Origin: Ligula intestinalis
Taxonomy: Eukaryota > Platyhelminthes > Cestoda > Diphyllobothriidea > Diphyllobothriidae
DNA: 64,000 bases
Direction of reading: 5' to 3'
NCBI GenBank assembly: GCA_036362985.1
Contig: JAYGXS010000005.1
Coordinates: 30,389,591 to 30,453,590 of the forward strand
Part shown: positions 1-12,700 of the stretch, piece after piece
How positions within the stretch are numbered: the first letter of the stretch is position 1
How the letters are laid out: each line of letters opens with the position of its first letter
The notes under the pieces: model-generated
Told to the model about the DNA's origin: nothing
Seen by the model: the letters and a program-made list of their open reading frames with translations, nothing else
Databases searched by the model: none
Made by a program: the position numbers and the translations under genes

Positions 1-299
1 TCGACCGCCTGACTCATCGGCATTGAAGAGAGGAGGCGGGTCATCAATTGTCTCAAGTATGCAGTAACCTAACCATTGCATTGTCTGAATCCTGCAACTT
101 CCTTTGGAAAAATCTCCCTTATCTCTGAAGAGGGTTTCAAACTGATAGCCGGAAAGTCAAGGTGCGTAAATGTCTTGGCTCAGTGATCGGGTTTTCTTCC
201 TACTTCCGTGGACTCACCTTTCCCCTTGTATCGACAAGAGTAATTCTGCTGATCATTCCCATCTCGTTACCACTCACTCCATAACCAATATATAATTTT

Positions 300-640
300 G
301 AGGACGAGAGCATGTCTAGAAGTCTGAACGATATTTTAATGAACCCTTACGGCTGCGATCTTCCAGGCTCGGTTCCTTAAGAGATTGAAAAAGTCTTGGG
401 AAAGTCAAATTGTAAGGAAGAATATATTATGTAAGAATGAATAGGAGAATACGCAGTAGGAAATTGACTACCAGACGGCCGCACAATCGCAAGCCAGCGT
501 CTGAAGTGAGGTCCGCTCGGCAGTCATCACATGAGATCCTGTGTCAGTTGGCCTGTGATTGGCTGTTACAGAGGCCGGAAGTAGCCAGCGTTCCGAAAGT
601 GCACTTCGACTTAAGCTAGTCGCGACAGGCGTTCACATGC
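300..640 (+). repeat. Interspersed repeat, family R1 (copy 1)
   Basis: This stretch resembles 15185-15620. Both contain a segment reading roughly ATCTTCCAG-(6 nt)-GGTTCCTTA-RGAGATTG, and about 230-330 bp later a segment like GTGATTGGCTG followed by a GC-rich tail. No protein is recognised. It may be an LTR or a non-autonomous element. The similarity was judged by eye only. Confidence 0.4.
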
Positions 641-1640
641 GCACTCCATGTTTAGCTAGTCACTACAAGCATTTTAGCAAAAACTCGTGCTCTCTGACCA
701 GTAAGTCACACCTCCTGTCATGGCATTAAGGCACACTCGAAATAAACCCTCATTTCTGTACTTTAGATGCACTTGTAGTGGCCTTGTTGCAGCCCAAGAC
801 CAATCGCTGACGCATGGCGCCTTTAGCCTGCCTGCGCGCCCACTGCTAGGCTAGGCGCTAACTGTCCTTGACCGACGCGCACATACTCCTCAGCGCGAAC
901 GCGCGCTCAGGCTAGCCAGCGTTAGCCAACCTCAAGGTCGTGCGCACGCGCTAGGCTAGACATCAGCAGTTCCATTGGCCCCCGGGACAAAGCATTCACC
1001 GGCGGTTCCTGATGCTCTAGTCACTCCGGAATTTACACCCTAGCAGCCGGACTGCGGTCATCCGCGAGTCAACACTCTTTCCATGGATTCTCCGTCCTGT
1101 GTACACAATAAACTCTTCCTTTTACTCTGGCCTTCCCAAGACTTCTCCTATCTCCCAAGGAACCGGGCCTCGAAGCTTGTAGGTGTTAGGGTTAATCTTC
1201 TTAGCTTTAACTCCTGTACACTCGTTGTCCGGTATTTGAATCTACATCTTCAACTTCATAAGCCTCTGCGCATAGGCTTAGTCGCCTTTCAGTTATTCCC
1301 GTATCCGTTTGAGGCAAAAATATGGTTGCTACTGACATACTACATTTCCAATAGTACTGCCTGGAAAAAAGCAGCTTCAGACATAATCCATCGGTACCCT
1401 CATTTTGGTGGAACTGAGATCTAAGGGCCTAGAAGCTCTGTCTGAATTCCAAATGACTCTTATAATTTACTAGGTTCTCAGAACTCACGGAGCAGCGACC
1501 AATATATAAATTTTGGGTTTAATTGGCTTGGACAGCAGGCTATTTCGGAAGAGTTAGTAAGATCGTACTAGGTACTTGTCTTTACACGCGGCACAACCTT
1601 TCTATGTACGATAAATGTCCGGATTAGTGCTGTTAACTTA
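641..1640. other. No gene recognised
   Basis: GC-rich unassigned sequence. Two AATAAA motifs occur on the plus strand (near 741 and 1107), which would fit transcript or LTR ends, but no coding frame supports them. The open frame at 1083-1424 shows no recognisable domain. Confidence 0.3.
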
Positions 1641-1665
1641 TTTGGTCACATGTGGTCTTCTTTAG

Positions 1666-2522
1666 AAGCAAGGGGTGAAAACAATAGTGAAATTACGCTC
1701 GAGGATTTTCATCAATTCCATCTGGAACACATCAACGACGAGGAGGGCGACCTCCAGGCCCTGTGGCCTATTCTTCGCGCCTTTGGATTCAGCAGCCGTC
1801 TCCAATTACAACAGGTCCGCTTTCAAATGCACCGTTTAGTTCCTTAAGTGTGTTTTTTTTCAATTTCTGTTATACAACTGCTTCATCTCCTCAGGCAATA
1901 CCATAAAACTTAACCCTTTCGGCCAGAATGACGGAATGACGGAATCAAAGGTCCGAGTAACAGTGGAACACATATATCGTGAGCTTTTTGGTTGCGATGA
2001 CGTGCAACACTACCTGGCCAGATGGATTACCTCCACAGTGCGTCCCGCACCATACTGTTCTGGACAAATCCCCTTATTGCCCACAGGCAGTAATGCGTTT
2101 CAGGAACCTAACCACACTTCACTTCTATTCTAGGGATCCCCCATACCAGCGACCCCACAAGCGAAACACCAACTGCCCACAGAGGACGTTGGATTGTGGG
2201 TTCTATCGTTAGCAGAGGGCAGCTTTTTTCACTCTTGGCAAATGGCGAGAAAACACCGGCGCAAAAGGTGGTTCATTTAACTTATGCTGTCATATTTCGC
2301 ACATCGGGGCTGCCCGCCATAAACATTCAACAGAGACGGTTTTCTTATTCACAGACTGGCTCCACTAGTGACCTCTTTCAAGTTCGCCTCAGTGGTGCGG
2401 CTAAAGCCAAGTTTGGACCCGGTCTCCTGGTAAAGACCAGTCCAGTTTGCAAGCCTCCTCCTCCTCAACCACTCGCTGATGCGCTGGAGTACATTGTGGA
2501 GCGTTTATGCACCAGATCACAG
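1666..2522 (+). CDS. Possible exons of an unidentified host gene
   Basis: Three open blocks on the plus strand look more protein-like than the flanks. Block 1, 1666-1814, follows a TTCTTTAG acceptor, is acidic and Gln-rich, and ends at CAG/GTCCGC. Block 2, from 1895 (after CTCCTCAG) to at most 2130, contains the segments VTVEHIYRELFG and CDDVQHYLARW. Block 3, about 2211-2522, ends in a good donor, CAG/GTGAGA, and includes a Pro-rich run (KPPPPQP). The phases of blocks 1 and 2 do not join cleanly (0 against 1), so the model is incomplete or the gene is decayed. I do not recognise the family and assign no function. Confidence 0.3.
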
Positions 2523-2650
2523 GTGAGAAAATGAAAACGTTTTGAGCAGACAGCGAACATGTGATTAGACATTTTGATTCCGCAAATTGACGTAGATCTG
2601 ACTTTTATTTCAGAACGAATGAATTGCTCCATTATCAGTTCTGCCTGCGA

Positions 2651-2664
2651 CATCTGACAGTACT
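2651..2664. repeat. Target-site duplication of SINE copy 1 (left copy; right copy 2829-2842)
   Basis: Perfect 14-bp direct repeat, CATCTGACAGTACT, flanking the SINE. It is the expected footprint of LINE-mediated target-primed insertion. The lack of mismatches suggests a fairly recent insertion, although the tail of the SINE itself is diverged. Confidence 0.8.
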
Positions 2665-2828
2665 CTGACGAGCTCCTGGTTCAATGGTTAGAGCGTTTGA
2701 CTTCTGATCAAAAGGTCGAGGGTTCGAGCTTCGGGTGGTGCACCACTTGGGACTGGGAATGATTGATTGGTGAAGGCTAATGATCCAGAAATGACAATTT
2801 TAGTTTCCCTTGTCTTTGACGGCAATGC
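2665..2828 (+). repeat. tRNA-Arg-like SINE with degenerate hammerhead tail, copy 1
   Basis: The head has a pol III A-box (TGGTTCAATGG), an anticodon-like arm TTTGA-CTTCTGA-TCAAA (loop anticodon UCU, as in tRNA-Arg) and a B-box (GGTTCGAGC). The tail, 2765-2805, aligns with the hammerhead part of the copy at 35.9 kb (GGTGA, AGGCTAAT, CCAGAAAT) but is decayed. The element is bounded by a 14-bp direct repeat, CATCTGACAGTACT, at 2651-2664 and 2829-2842. This is a target-site duplication and fixes the element at 164 bp. A and B boxes would drive pol III transcription. Related copies are at 32762-32930 and 35834-35995. Confidence 0.8.
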
Positions 2829-2842
2829 CATCTGACAGTACT

Positions 2843-3739
2843 AACAGCTAACAGCACTCCTCCTATTCCATATCCGCCATTCAACCAACTATTAATGGAG
2901 AAGTAGTACCTATAATGACTGCAACGCATACTTTGTCTCATTAAAAGTGCCGAAATTTACGAAACTAACGAGTGAACCGAAGCTTCTTTTAAAATACCGA
3001 ACGACATTTAAGCATAGCAAAATGTCCGGATGCAAGATAAATTATATTGTCCGTGAAAATTTTAAACACTTCGATAGGTCAAATTATTTATAAACATATG
3101 TTGCATCCAACAGGTAATTAAACAAAATGTGCAGCATTGCACTTGCCTACAATTTACTGTACCAGTGCGCAGCTGCAAATTCCAGGCATAAGGAAAACAA
3201 ATGAAGACCCTAGAACCAAGGACTAGCATTACACCGCAAACCAAAGGCAGTTGGAGGTACATGTGGCCTGCTTACTCACTGATGACTCTATTGGCACAGG
3301 TCGAAAGAGGCGCATTTCGCCCCCTCTCTGCATATTCTCCTATCACTGCTCAACTTGAACGTCACAAATAGATTTTTATCGCAAAAACGTTTCTTTGTGA
3401 TACGTTATAGTTGTTAACTTGCTCACTGCTGGAATAACTTACAGGCACCCCCGAAGAGAAGACCATTTTCCTGGGCTCTGTTAACATCGGGAAGTTTCAA
3501 GAAGCTGGGCGTTTACCTTCTACAGTCAAATGGGTTGCGCACTGAAAAGCTTTAAATCGCTTCTACGTAACCAGTGATTAGTCGCAAATGATCTCTGAAG
3601 GATTACTCCCCTCATCACGCTGAACGAGCTCGCGGTTCCACGTTTGCTGCACAAGCTTGCTTCCACTATTTGGTATGGATGACTTGCATGGCTGTCCGAA
3701 GATGACACGGCAAAAGAACGCCCCGTCCACTTAGAATAG
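2843..3739. other. No gene recognised
   Basis: Unassigned sequence. Short open frames show no domain, no splice-consistent structure and no repeat that I can match elsewhere in the window. Confidence 0.4.
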
Positions 3740-3983
3740 ATGGCCTTACGACAAATTTCGGTAAGTGGAAATACTCCCCCGTCTTAATCCTAACAATAAC
3801 CAAAAAATAAAACTAAAAGATAGTTTCAATCTTAACGCTGATCCTACTCTTAACTCTGCAGTCAAAACGATCCCAATCCTTGACCCCTAACACAATTCTG
3901 GCCCCATACCCCAAGTCTGACCTTAACCCCAAACTTAAGCCAAACCCTAAGCCGAATTTCCCCGGAATTTGGCGTAAAGCCAC
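3740..3983. mobile_element. MITE-like foldback element with telomere-like interior
   Basis: Terminal inverted repeats of about 22 bp: 3740-3761 (starting ATGGCCTTACG) and the reverse complement of 3962-3983 (starting GTGGCTTTACG), agreeing at roughly 18 of 22 positions. Between them, 3780-3955 is dominated by a decayed six-base pattern of the CCTAAC/AACCCT type. There is no coding capacity. The layout fits a non-autonomous DNA transposon whose interior is a degenerate telomere-like repeat. Boundaries were taken from the inverted repeats, and no target duplication was found. Confidence 0.5.
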
Positions 3984-6731
3984 ATGCACTGTGGGTCCGG
4001 TGTCGTGTGCAGGCGACCATAAAACTCATTTTTGGCCGCTATTCTTATCTGTTGTAGAGTGGAGGATGGAGTGTGAGGTTGAAACGCCCAGCGATAAAAA
4101 ATTTTTGCCTCAGTAATGATTTGTTTCGCATCTCGAATACTTCCTAGATTTCGCTTCTCCCTTCCTGCTGGTAATCGGCTTCATTATTTAAATTTGCCTT
4201 CTTCCCAGTGAATGCGTACCTTTAACCCTTTCAGTTGCTGGCAATCGTAATTGCCAGATCACCGAGAGAAAAGGCTACCGTCCACCTGCAAACACACTGC
4301 GTACTACGATCAACGGACAGTGGCGGTACTGAGGTTTTGCTTGAATAAACAAAAACTTTGGACACTTTTTGTCTGAATAAAATATTTTTCTAAACCCTGG
4401 CACTGCCTGATGTAGATACTTTTACAACGCCAGCAACCGACCCAGTCCGACCGTGCGTGTGCACGAATCGAAATTCAGTCCGGCTTGAAAGCCCGTATTC
4501 CGCTCAGGTAGCGCTCGCTAAGATTATGCGGGTACTGAGAAAACAGCAACATAATCTCAAGCTTTTTTTTTTTAGCAAAAACCGACTGCAAATCACGGAA
4601 CCTTAGGACATACAAACTGTGTGACACTAGAAAAATGTTCTTACATATGCTCGGTGAATCAGAATTATCTTGTGAGATTAGCTGTTTGGCATCCTAAGCC
4701 AAAGGGAACTGGCGGAGGCAGTTAAGAAGAAAAAGAGGGAGTGAAGGGATTACTCCTGCATATAACAGTAAAAAATAAATAAGGAACGATGCAGCACAAA
4801 AGGACAGAAGAATTAAACTAGACCAATGGTGCACTTGTTGAACAGGCTTTTTCTTCAGTCATGGTTCACCCGTTTAATACACAGTCCCATCGTACAATTA
4901 TGTCAGCGTTAGCAAAGGCCTCAGATACTTCGGACGGCGGTGACGTTCAATTCAGCAGTTTTATTGAGGGAAGGATAGGCAAACGCCTTTGAGCTCCCCA
5001 TTGGTGGCATAGTTATTGAAAATATATCGATACAGTAGAGAACTTCAAACAGCGGTTGTTCACATGATTGCAGGCAAAATGTTAGCAAGAGTCAGTTAGT
5101 GTAAAATATTTAATATGCATTTCTACTCACTCATTGTGAGTAGTACAATAGCATCATTAGAGTCTCTCGGCTCATGGGCGATGCAAATGATACGAGCGAT
5201 TAGATGGGACAGAGTATTGTGACGAATCCAAATGACACAGAATTCCGAGTCTTCCCAGCCGGAGCAGAGGAATACAGTTAGAGGTAGTAGTAGTAGGAGG
5301 AGGAGTAGCGACAAAAGGCCAGAGAGACTGGAATGGACATTTCGGGCTGACTAGCTATGGTAAACCAGTCGTACCGCAAACGAGGTTTGGATATCCGTAA
5401 ATTTAAATTCAGACACTTTTGGTGTTAGAGGCCTTACGTTCTGTAATTGGGCCACCAGTCCGATGTCCGGCCAAGTGCGATCTAGGGAATGCATTGCTGT
5501 AAGCAGAGCGTTTGCCGATCGGCTTAGTCAGTATATTTGGAGTAAATGACAGCCCTTACATACTCAATTGAACAGGCACAGTGATGGATAAAAGTAGTTA
5601 GGTTGCATAAATGGTTACATATTTTATAATTATGCACAAAGCATAAAAATGATAATGAAATAGGGGTGAAAAAAGGTTAGGCATTTGCGAAATAACAGTG
5701 TGCAACACGTTCACTGAATTTAGATTTGGATTTTTCTCCCGGGTCAAATTTACTTAATACAACAGATCTACTGAAATGAAGAGAGTAGTATGTTTTTGTC
5801 GTCTGTTAGTTAAGGTTTTGGAAGTTGACCCGCATGCATCTTGGAGCGTCAGTTCGAGTGGCCTGTAATTATGCAGGAAGGCGTATCAACGAAAATGCAG
5901 GAAAAATAGGTTGCAATTTCAAACCAGTGAATTTGCTATGGAAATAGTCCGCCTCATAACCTGATCATACAACGCCGTACCAGGATAGGCCCCGTAGTCT
6001 GTTTTGGCTCATATCCTTAATTGCTCGGGGATAAGTTACCACTGACCAAGACGTTGAATCCGATCCCCTAAGCCCCAACTCGTCAGAAAGTTCAGCAAAG
6101 TCAGTAAACACCATGCTCACGGGCTTCCCAATGGTTCTAGTCATAACTATTAGGGCGTACGGATGCGGCTTGGTTTGAGTGTTTGATTCTATTAGTAAAT
6201 AGGTTCAACTTCGGTCTCAGATAGTCCTAGTCTCAGGTTCAAGAACGACAGGCTGGCCATGGAGGATGAACTAGAAATACCATCGCAGCGACCATTTTCC
6301 ATGACGGCAGTTCGTTTAGAATACCCGAAGGCGCAAGTGGTCCGCGAGTACCAAGATTTAGGTGAGTCTATATGGTACCCATGTAAGAGAACGATATACA
6401 TACCTTTTGCGGCGGGAGAAGTGTTCGATGCATCAATACTACTACATTTTTTCGTTACAACATGTTGACCAGTACCCTATGCTTTTTTCCATCTGTCGGG
6501 ATGACTGAGACTGATAGATACAGTTCCCATAGAATCAACCAAATGCTAGTTAGGACCCAAACATACCCAAACATTCAGTATAATTTTGGTAGATAAACTT
6601 GTACAAGAAATTAAGACGAAAAGAGTCGCGAGATTAATGTCCAAAAGAACAACTGGATGTAGACGAAAAGAACGCCGGAATGAAAAAATATCACAGCAGG
6701 ACAGCATGATCAGGTTCCAATAGGTAGGAAT
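3984..6731. other. Intergenic region downstream of AP3M
   Basis: No exon, RNA gene or repeat could be supported here. The open frames (for example 5123-5314 minus and 6192-6468 on both strands) are short and show no conserved motif. I found no clear AATAAA on the minus strand close to the AP3M stop codon. Confidence 0.4.
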
Positions 6732-9700
6732 TTAGAGACGAGCTTCGAAGGAGCCGGCACGCGTCAGATACTTCACTCCCTTGAAGGGTTTATAGGTCTA
6801 AAAATACCAGAGTAAGTGGGGGAGAATGATGACGCAAAATATGATTCGGGTTTAAAGACCGCAGAAGAAATTAGCAGTATCGAATGTACCTCTCTGTGTA
6901 ATTCAAGGCGTGCTACGCGGAGGCCGGAGACGGTAGCCTGTGGTAGCTGAAAATCAAGGCTCACTACGGGAACGGAGGAAACCTGACCACACCCGGCGGC
7001 TAAAATAATCTAAGATAAAATATGGTTACTGACTAGATGAAAGTAGAAAGTCTGTGCGGAAATTATTTGCCATATAAATACTAGCTTAAGAACCAGGCGC
7101 GTGCTTCGCCGCCATTCTGCAACTGCATGACATAGCTATGAGGGCTTCGGTGCATCAATGAATTCCTCAGTGTTTCCAAGTGTTCTCTATTAGGCGCATT
7201 GGCTTAAAAAATTTCATGTTTCAGTCACTTACAGGGCCCTTCAAAGTGGGAGTGCATCTGGGCTCAATTCGACCCACATCCCAGACGAGGGTTTTCGAAA
7301 CCGGATCGAAGGTGGACTTTCCTTGGCTGGGCGTGACGCTGACATTCGACACTTCAACTGGCAGAACTGCAGTAACTTTCACTTGTTCAAGCTGCGCGAA
7401 ATAACAAGAAATGGAGCCAGTTAAACATAAGAAACTTCTAAGAACGGCTAAAAATGGCAGATGTATCGTCGATAGCTTCATGCGCGGAGTAAAAATGCTA
7501 CCCTGGTACTTCCGAATATGCCAACGGGCAAATAATAGACAAAATACCCAAATGGACTTGAGCAAAAAGTACAGGAATGGATAATAACGGCAAATAACCA
7601 CAAGGAAGTCCTAGGATAAGGCCAGATTCCATAAGGGGCAACGGGCGTAAATAATTGTATTTACTGATCACTCATGGGTTCGAAATGTACAAATCTTATA
7701 AGAAGAAGCGAACGCATAAATCAGTTTGCGTTAAGCATCGATACAGACCGACCCAGTTGCTAACATCCTCACAATATCTCGAAAACTGCTTTAGGTTTGT
7801 TTACTTGTTGCCCGACATCAAGTCAGTTTTCGTTCTTGTAGTAGGTATCTCAAGTATAAACTCGACTATTAGTGCAAGCAATCGTCTCAGCTTTTGGGAG
7901 ACAAAGTAATTGACAGCAAAAAGAATAAAACGTCGGCGCAGTTACTTCTCCCCACCCTCTTGATAATGACGTCACGACGTAATCGTAGATAGGGTCATGA
8001 CGAATTGGAAACGAATGTATATAACCAGTTTTGTAGGAATAAAACGGTAAAAATAGTTGGCGCTGCATGCACGGTAGAAGATGAACAGTGCACTGCGACT
8101 TACCGGTTTACCTCCGGTAGATTTCGGGGTTACAGATATATCCAAACGACTGCCAGTTTCCTTCAGAATAATCGACTGTCGCAGAGATATAGGAAGAGCA
8201 AGCGGACTGGCAGTTTTGCATGAAATGATAAACATACATTCATCAAGTCACGAATCGCAAAATATAAAGAGATTTAAATGAATTTTAAAAGATAGCGATA
8301 AAAGGTTATCAGTGTACATGTAAATCGAGAATTTTAGCACAAGTCATGTTTATGGCCGCCAGCTGATAGAATTCGCACGTAACTCTGCTGGAAATTTGGT
8401 TGACCCAATTGTGAAAAACTCGCGGCCTCGATGAGAGTCGAGCCCACACATTTGTGCAGCCAACGCTTTACCATTGAGCTACGAGTTTCACCTTACGCTG
8501 TGAATTTAATCACATTTGAATCGATTTTACCCGCCTAACTTACTGCCTTTATGGAATTCACCATTACAGAACAGTAAGCTGACGGCCCAGGCAGGATTTC
8601 CTAAGCATTCGTCTAGAATCCACCAGAATGACTACTTAGGAAATCCTGCCTGGGCCGTCAGCTTACTGCTCTGTAATGGTGGATTCCATACAAGCAGCTT
8701 ACAAGATGTAGAATTTCTCCATAACATCGGTTTGCTCTACAACGATTTTGGCCCATAAGAAAGGTACTTAAAAACTCCATGAAAGCAGGAAAGCGAGACT
8801 GAGTGTTGTAGGTGGCTCTCTTAAGTGCTAAATACTTTCACAAAAACTGGACTGAACTTTTCCAGCGCGGGCGATAATAGTGTCGGTAACGTAGGATATG
8901 TTATTCGAAAGTCAGAATGCTACTACCTGCGTTCTTGACAGAAAAAGCAGTTGATGGTATAAGAACTGTCGACACAACTTACGGTGGGTGACCTAACAGA
9001 TAACATACACGCAAATTAACGTAAGATCACTAACCACAGTGAAACCAGTCCGAACGGATTCACTAATAACTAAAGACCTCCACACAGAGCGATCAAAAAA
9101 GGCAAGAAAAACTATATATCTAAGAGCCCTGTGTATGCATTAACTATCGGTCCACGACTATCTGTCTTATGGCACGGACCAAGTCAAATTATCGCATACG
9201 GCTGCGCTGCCGCTGTATGTTCGGTAGTCACGTAAGTCGTCAATAAGTCAGCAAGGGAACACAGATCAGAACACCACAAGAGTTGTTAGGTATGCGCACC
9301 CAGAGCAAATTCCACCTAAGTGGGGAGAGGTGTGGTAGCACGCTTGAGCACAGGCTCAAGCCACGACAAGCACATACGCCCGAACCCAACTCCAGTTTTC
9401 TGGACTCTGTCTTGATATCAAATGAGAGTGCGGTGCAAGCCTACTATCATTATAAAGCAGTTCACGCGCAGGTTCTTGTTCCTATGCCAACCCTATTGGG
9501 GGACACAAGGGGCCCTCATCTAAAACGACAGTCAAACTGTCCCCCGTATAAGGGCGGAATCTATTAGACAGTGTACAGCATTTGTATGTCTTAGGGAAAA
9601 TAGCTATAATCCCTGGGTAATCTGGATTCCCCTGCACTTAATATAACACTGCCGAGAGGAAATTATAAGCTGAGGTCTACAAACGTAGAGCAACGCGGGC

Positions 9701-12700
9701 ATGCACTGAATCCACTACAAAACAAAAGCTTAAAAAGTTAAAGTAACATGATGAGTGAACATGAACAAAGAAGGCAGTCGAGTGATGGGACATTCAGTAA
9801 ATAAGCCCAGTCTACTTGGTGAACTCTTACATTTTTACTGTCAATTATCTACTTGGATTCAGACACGGCGATCTCTCAACATAACAATATGAATCGCATT
9901 TTTTGGTTGTCATGCATACCATGTCCTATATAATAAGACGCCAGGAAGTAAAATCGATGAAAGCAGTAGATACTGCTACCGCTTACTTACTAGCAATAAC
10001 ATTCAGTGTGCAGAACAAAGGACAGATAGGTGTTTATGAAACTGCACGACATAAGGGCGATTAATTTGCATGTCGAGCTAGAACATCACCATCTTGGTGC
10101 ACGCAAATACACATACAGAGAGGCACACGGTAAGGAAGACGACAGGTGTGAGGGGGGGTAGTATACCTGAGGTTAGGAATGTAATAACTGAACAGACGAA
10201 AGTGACCATCGGGCGGAACGAAGGAGAGAATGCGCTGTTTGTCCCAACGAGCGTAACGCACGCACGGATGGAGGCTGGTGTTCTCCAGAAGGTGGGCATT
10301 CAGGAAGCTCAGTGTAAGATCAGGTAGGCCCGAGAGGTGAACTAGGCAGTCAATCTACGGATCAAAGTAAACAGGCAGAACACAGGGGGTTAACCTAGTG
10401 GTGGCGGAGTTGTAAAGGTTGATATATTAGGGGAACTAGCGTACACATTACTGGACTACTTTCCATCCCCAACCGACCCTACTTCAACCTGCCAAGACCT
10501 CGGAATTTAAACCTCTCATTAAAAAGCTAGCGCCAGACTGGAGTCTCTTTTCCTGCATTCGGGTTGGACTGACAAACGCCAATCGCACAAGGCCTGGTGC
10601 AGACTGTTGACTTTACGCTTAATTTGCTCGTAGGCCGATACGCCCTCCTTCAGGGCCAAACGCGCAATACTCGATTAGCCCTACTCTCCCACCAAAGTCG
10701 AGCATGGTGTGTGGTAACGTGGGTTTCCGAACTTTTATGATAGGCGCCTCATCGAACAAATATAAATACTTAAACGGCGTTACCATCAAACGAGTCTCCG
10801 AGGATGAATAAGCAAATGGGAAAAGAAATGCAGTCGGGAGAGACGTTTAAACATAGATATTTTATGGACTGCCTAGTTGTCGGCCACGCGGCGCGTTTGT
10901 AGGTGCGGCTATAGCAAGAAATTTTGGTGAGGGCTGGCTGTGAAATAAAACAGATACTCTGCTGAATAAGTGATGGTGGATGGTTTAACAGTAACACCTG
11001 CAGGCCTGGTTGGACTTTGATCCAGGAAAATATTTACCCAGCAAAAGGTTCTTCACGGAATAACAACATGGATTGCTGTTCACCATTTAATAAGACCTCA
11101 ACAGTTGTCCGAACTTTAAAGGTTGTGTCTGAGGCGAGGACGGAGGCATACAATCTTCGAATCCATGAAAAACGAAAAGCCTTCCCTCGACCCAAACGTC
11201 TCAAACAACTGCTTGCCAAAAAGACAATGTCCGATCCAGCCTCTGATCGCAAGACGACTAAGCTCTGTATGCACTGGCTTGACTTGGCCAAAGTCAGAGC
11301 TGCTGAAAACAGCCATCCTTCTGCCTATAAGCAATAATATTTACCTGCCAAACATGAACGACATAAAAAAACAATAGATTGTTCAGCTTTTGCAAGTTTT
11401 GAAGATCACTAGTACAGTAGAACATCTTTTCATGAGTTCAATCCGTTCCGGCACCGAGTTCGTCATGCAAAACACTCGTGGTCTTCCGTTCGCTGACTGG
11501 ATGCAAACGATCAAGGACCCATACACTAGGAGCAAGATTCACTGGTGGACACAAGCACACACATGCACAGATAGCTCGTTAACTGCCCGCTCGTTCCCTG
11601 AAATTTCTATAGATGGGGCGGCTTGATATCCAAGGTTCCAAACCTCAATCGTGAACTACGTGGAAGTGTTGCTACTGAGGAAGACTTTGCAGAAGCAATC
11701 AAAGGGTAAAAGAGCTATTTTGGATAAATCGGGCTACTTACCGAACCTTCTACGTCGGCTAGCAGAACAGTGCCTGACCGGTCAACTATTGCATTTATTT
11801 TCTCTGTGATGTCGAAGAACGCCTCGTTGTTGGTGTACTTGACGCCAGAGCGGCGCCAACGAATGTTTGTCAGCTGGTTAGCTGGTAAAGTAGAGGTAAC
11901 TCCAGAATGCCGTCCAGTTACTGCATCTGTGAGGGAACGCAGGAGTTTTGGAGGCTTTATCAGCTCCTTTAGGATATTGGATTCTGTTGACATCGGAAAA
12001 CCATTGTCCAGCATTTCATCGAGCAGCTAAAAAGGTGGGGTGAAATAAACTGGGCGATTGTACATAGCAGATAGGATTCTGGGAACTGATAGTGTCCACA
12101 AATTTTTATTTGCTGATGAAAATTGAACTCTATTGGCATCGTATCAAGATGAAAAGTAAAAAATAAAACCTATAAACGGCATGTTTCGTCTTTAATGTTA
12201 TGCCGGACACCACTGTGTGTGAGTAGCTTGAGGGCACCCTTGACTGCTGTACTTTGTACCCAAAAATTAATGAATGGATTGCAAAGAAATTCTTGAGGTT
12301 CTGCAAACCAAAGACAGGTTTAGCGTCAGTATAACTGAAGTTAGATTGGCCCCTTGAAAATCAAATTACAAAGGACGTCCAAAGACATCTAATAAAGCAC
12401 AAAAGATCGCGTAGAAATCGGTAGCATGCGTGGGCATTTAAAAACCCCATGCTTACGAAATGAGAGGATCGCTACCACGGGCAGCCATTGATTTCGAATG
12501 TGAGTAAATGCTCCAAGACATGGAAACAGACAATAATTCAGTAGAATTACATATCAAGGACGTCTCAAAGTGCGGTAAAAGGGTTTAAATCGGTTGCTAA
12601 AGGCTTTGCAAATGTAGTCATCAAGACAGTAAGAGTAAAGAGAGTGTAGAAGTTTAAAATGGGGAAATGTTTCATGGAAAAAAACTCTTGTGAACTTACC

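Noticed and set aside
3880..4116. The 78-codon open frame rich in Pro, Lys and Asn as a gene
   Set aside because: Its composition comes from the decayed CCTAAC-type repeat inside the foldback element.
8417..8487. A functional tRNA-Cys gene on the minus strand
   Set aside because: The acceptor arm and A-box are good, but the anticodon stem does not pair, the B-box is degenerate and a SINE-type tail is shared with another locus.
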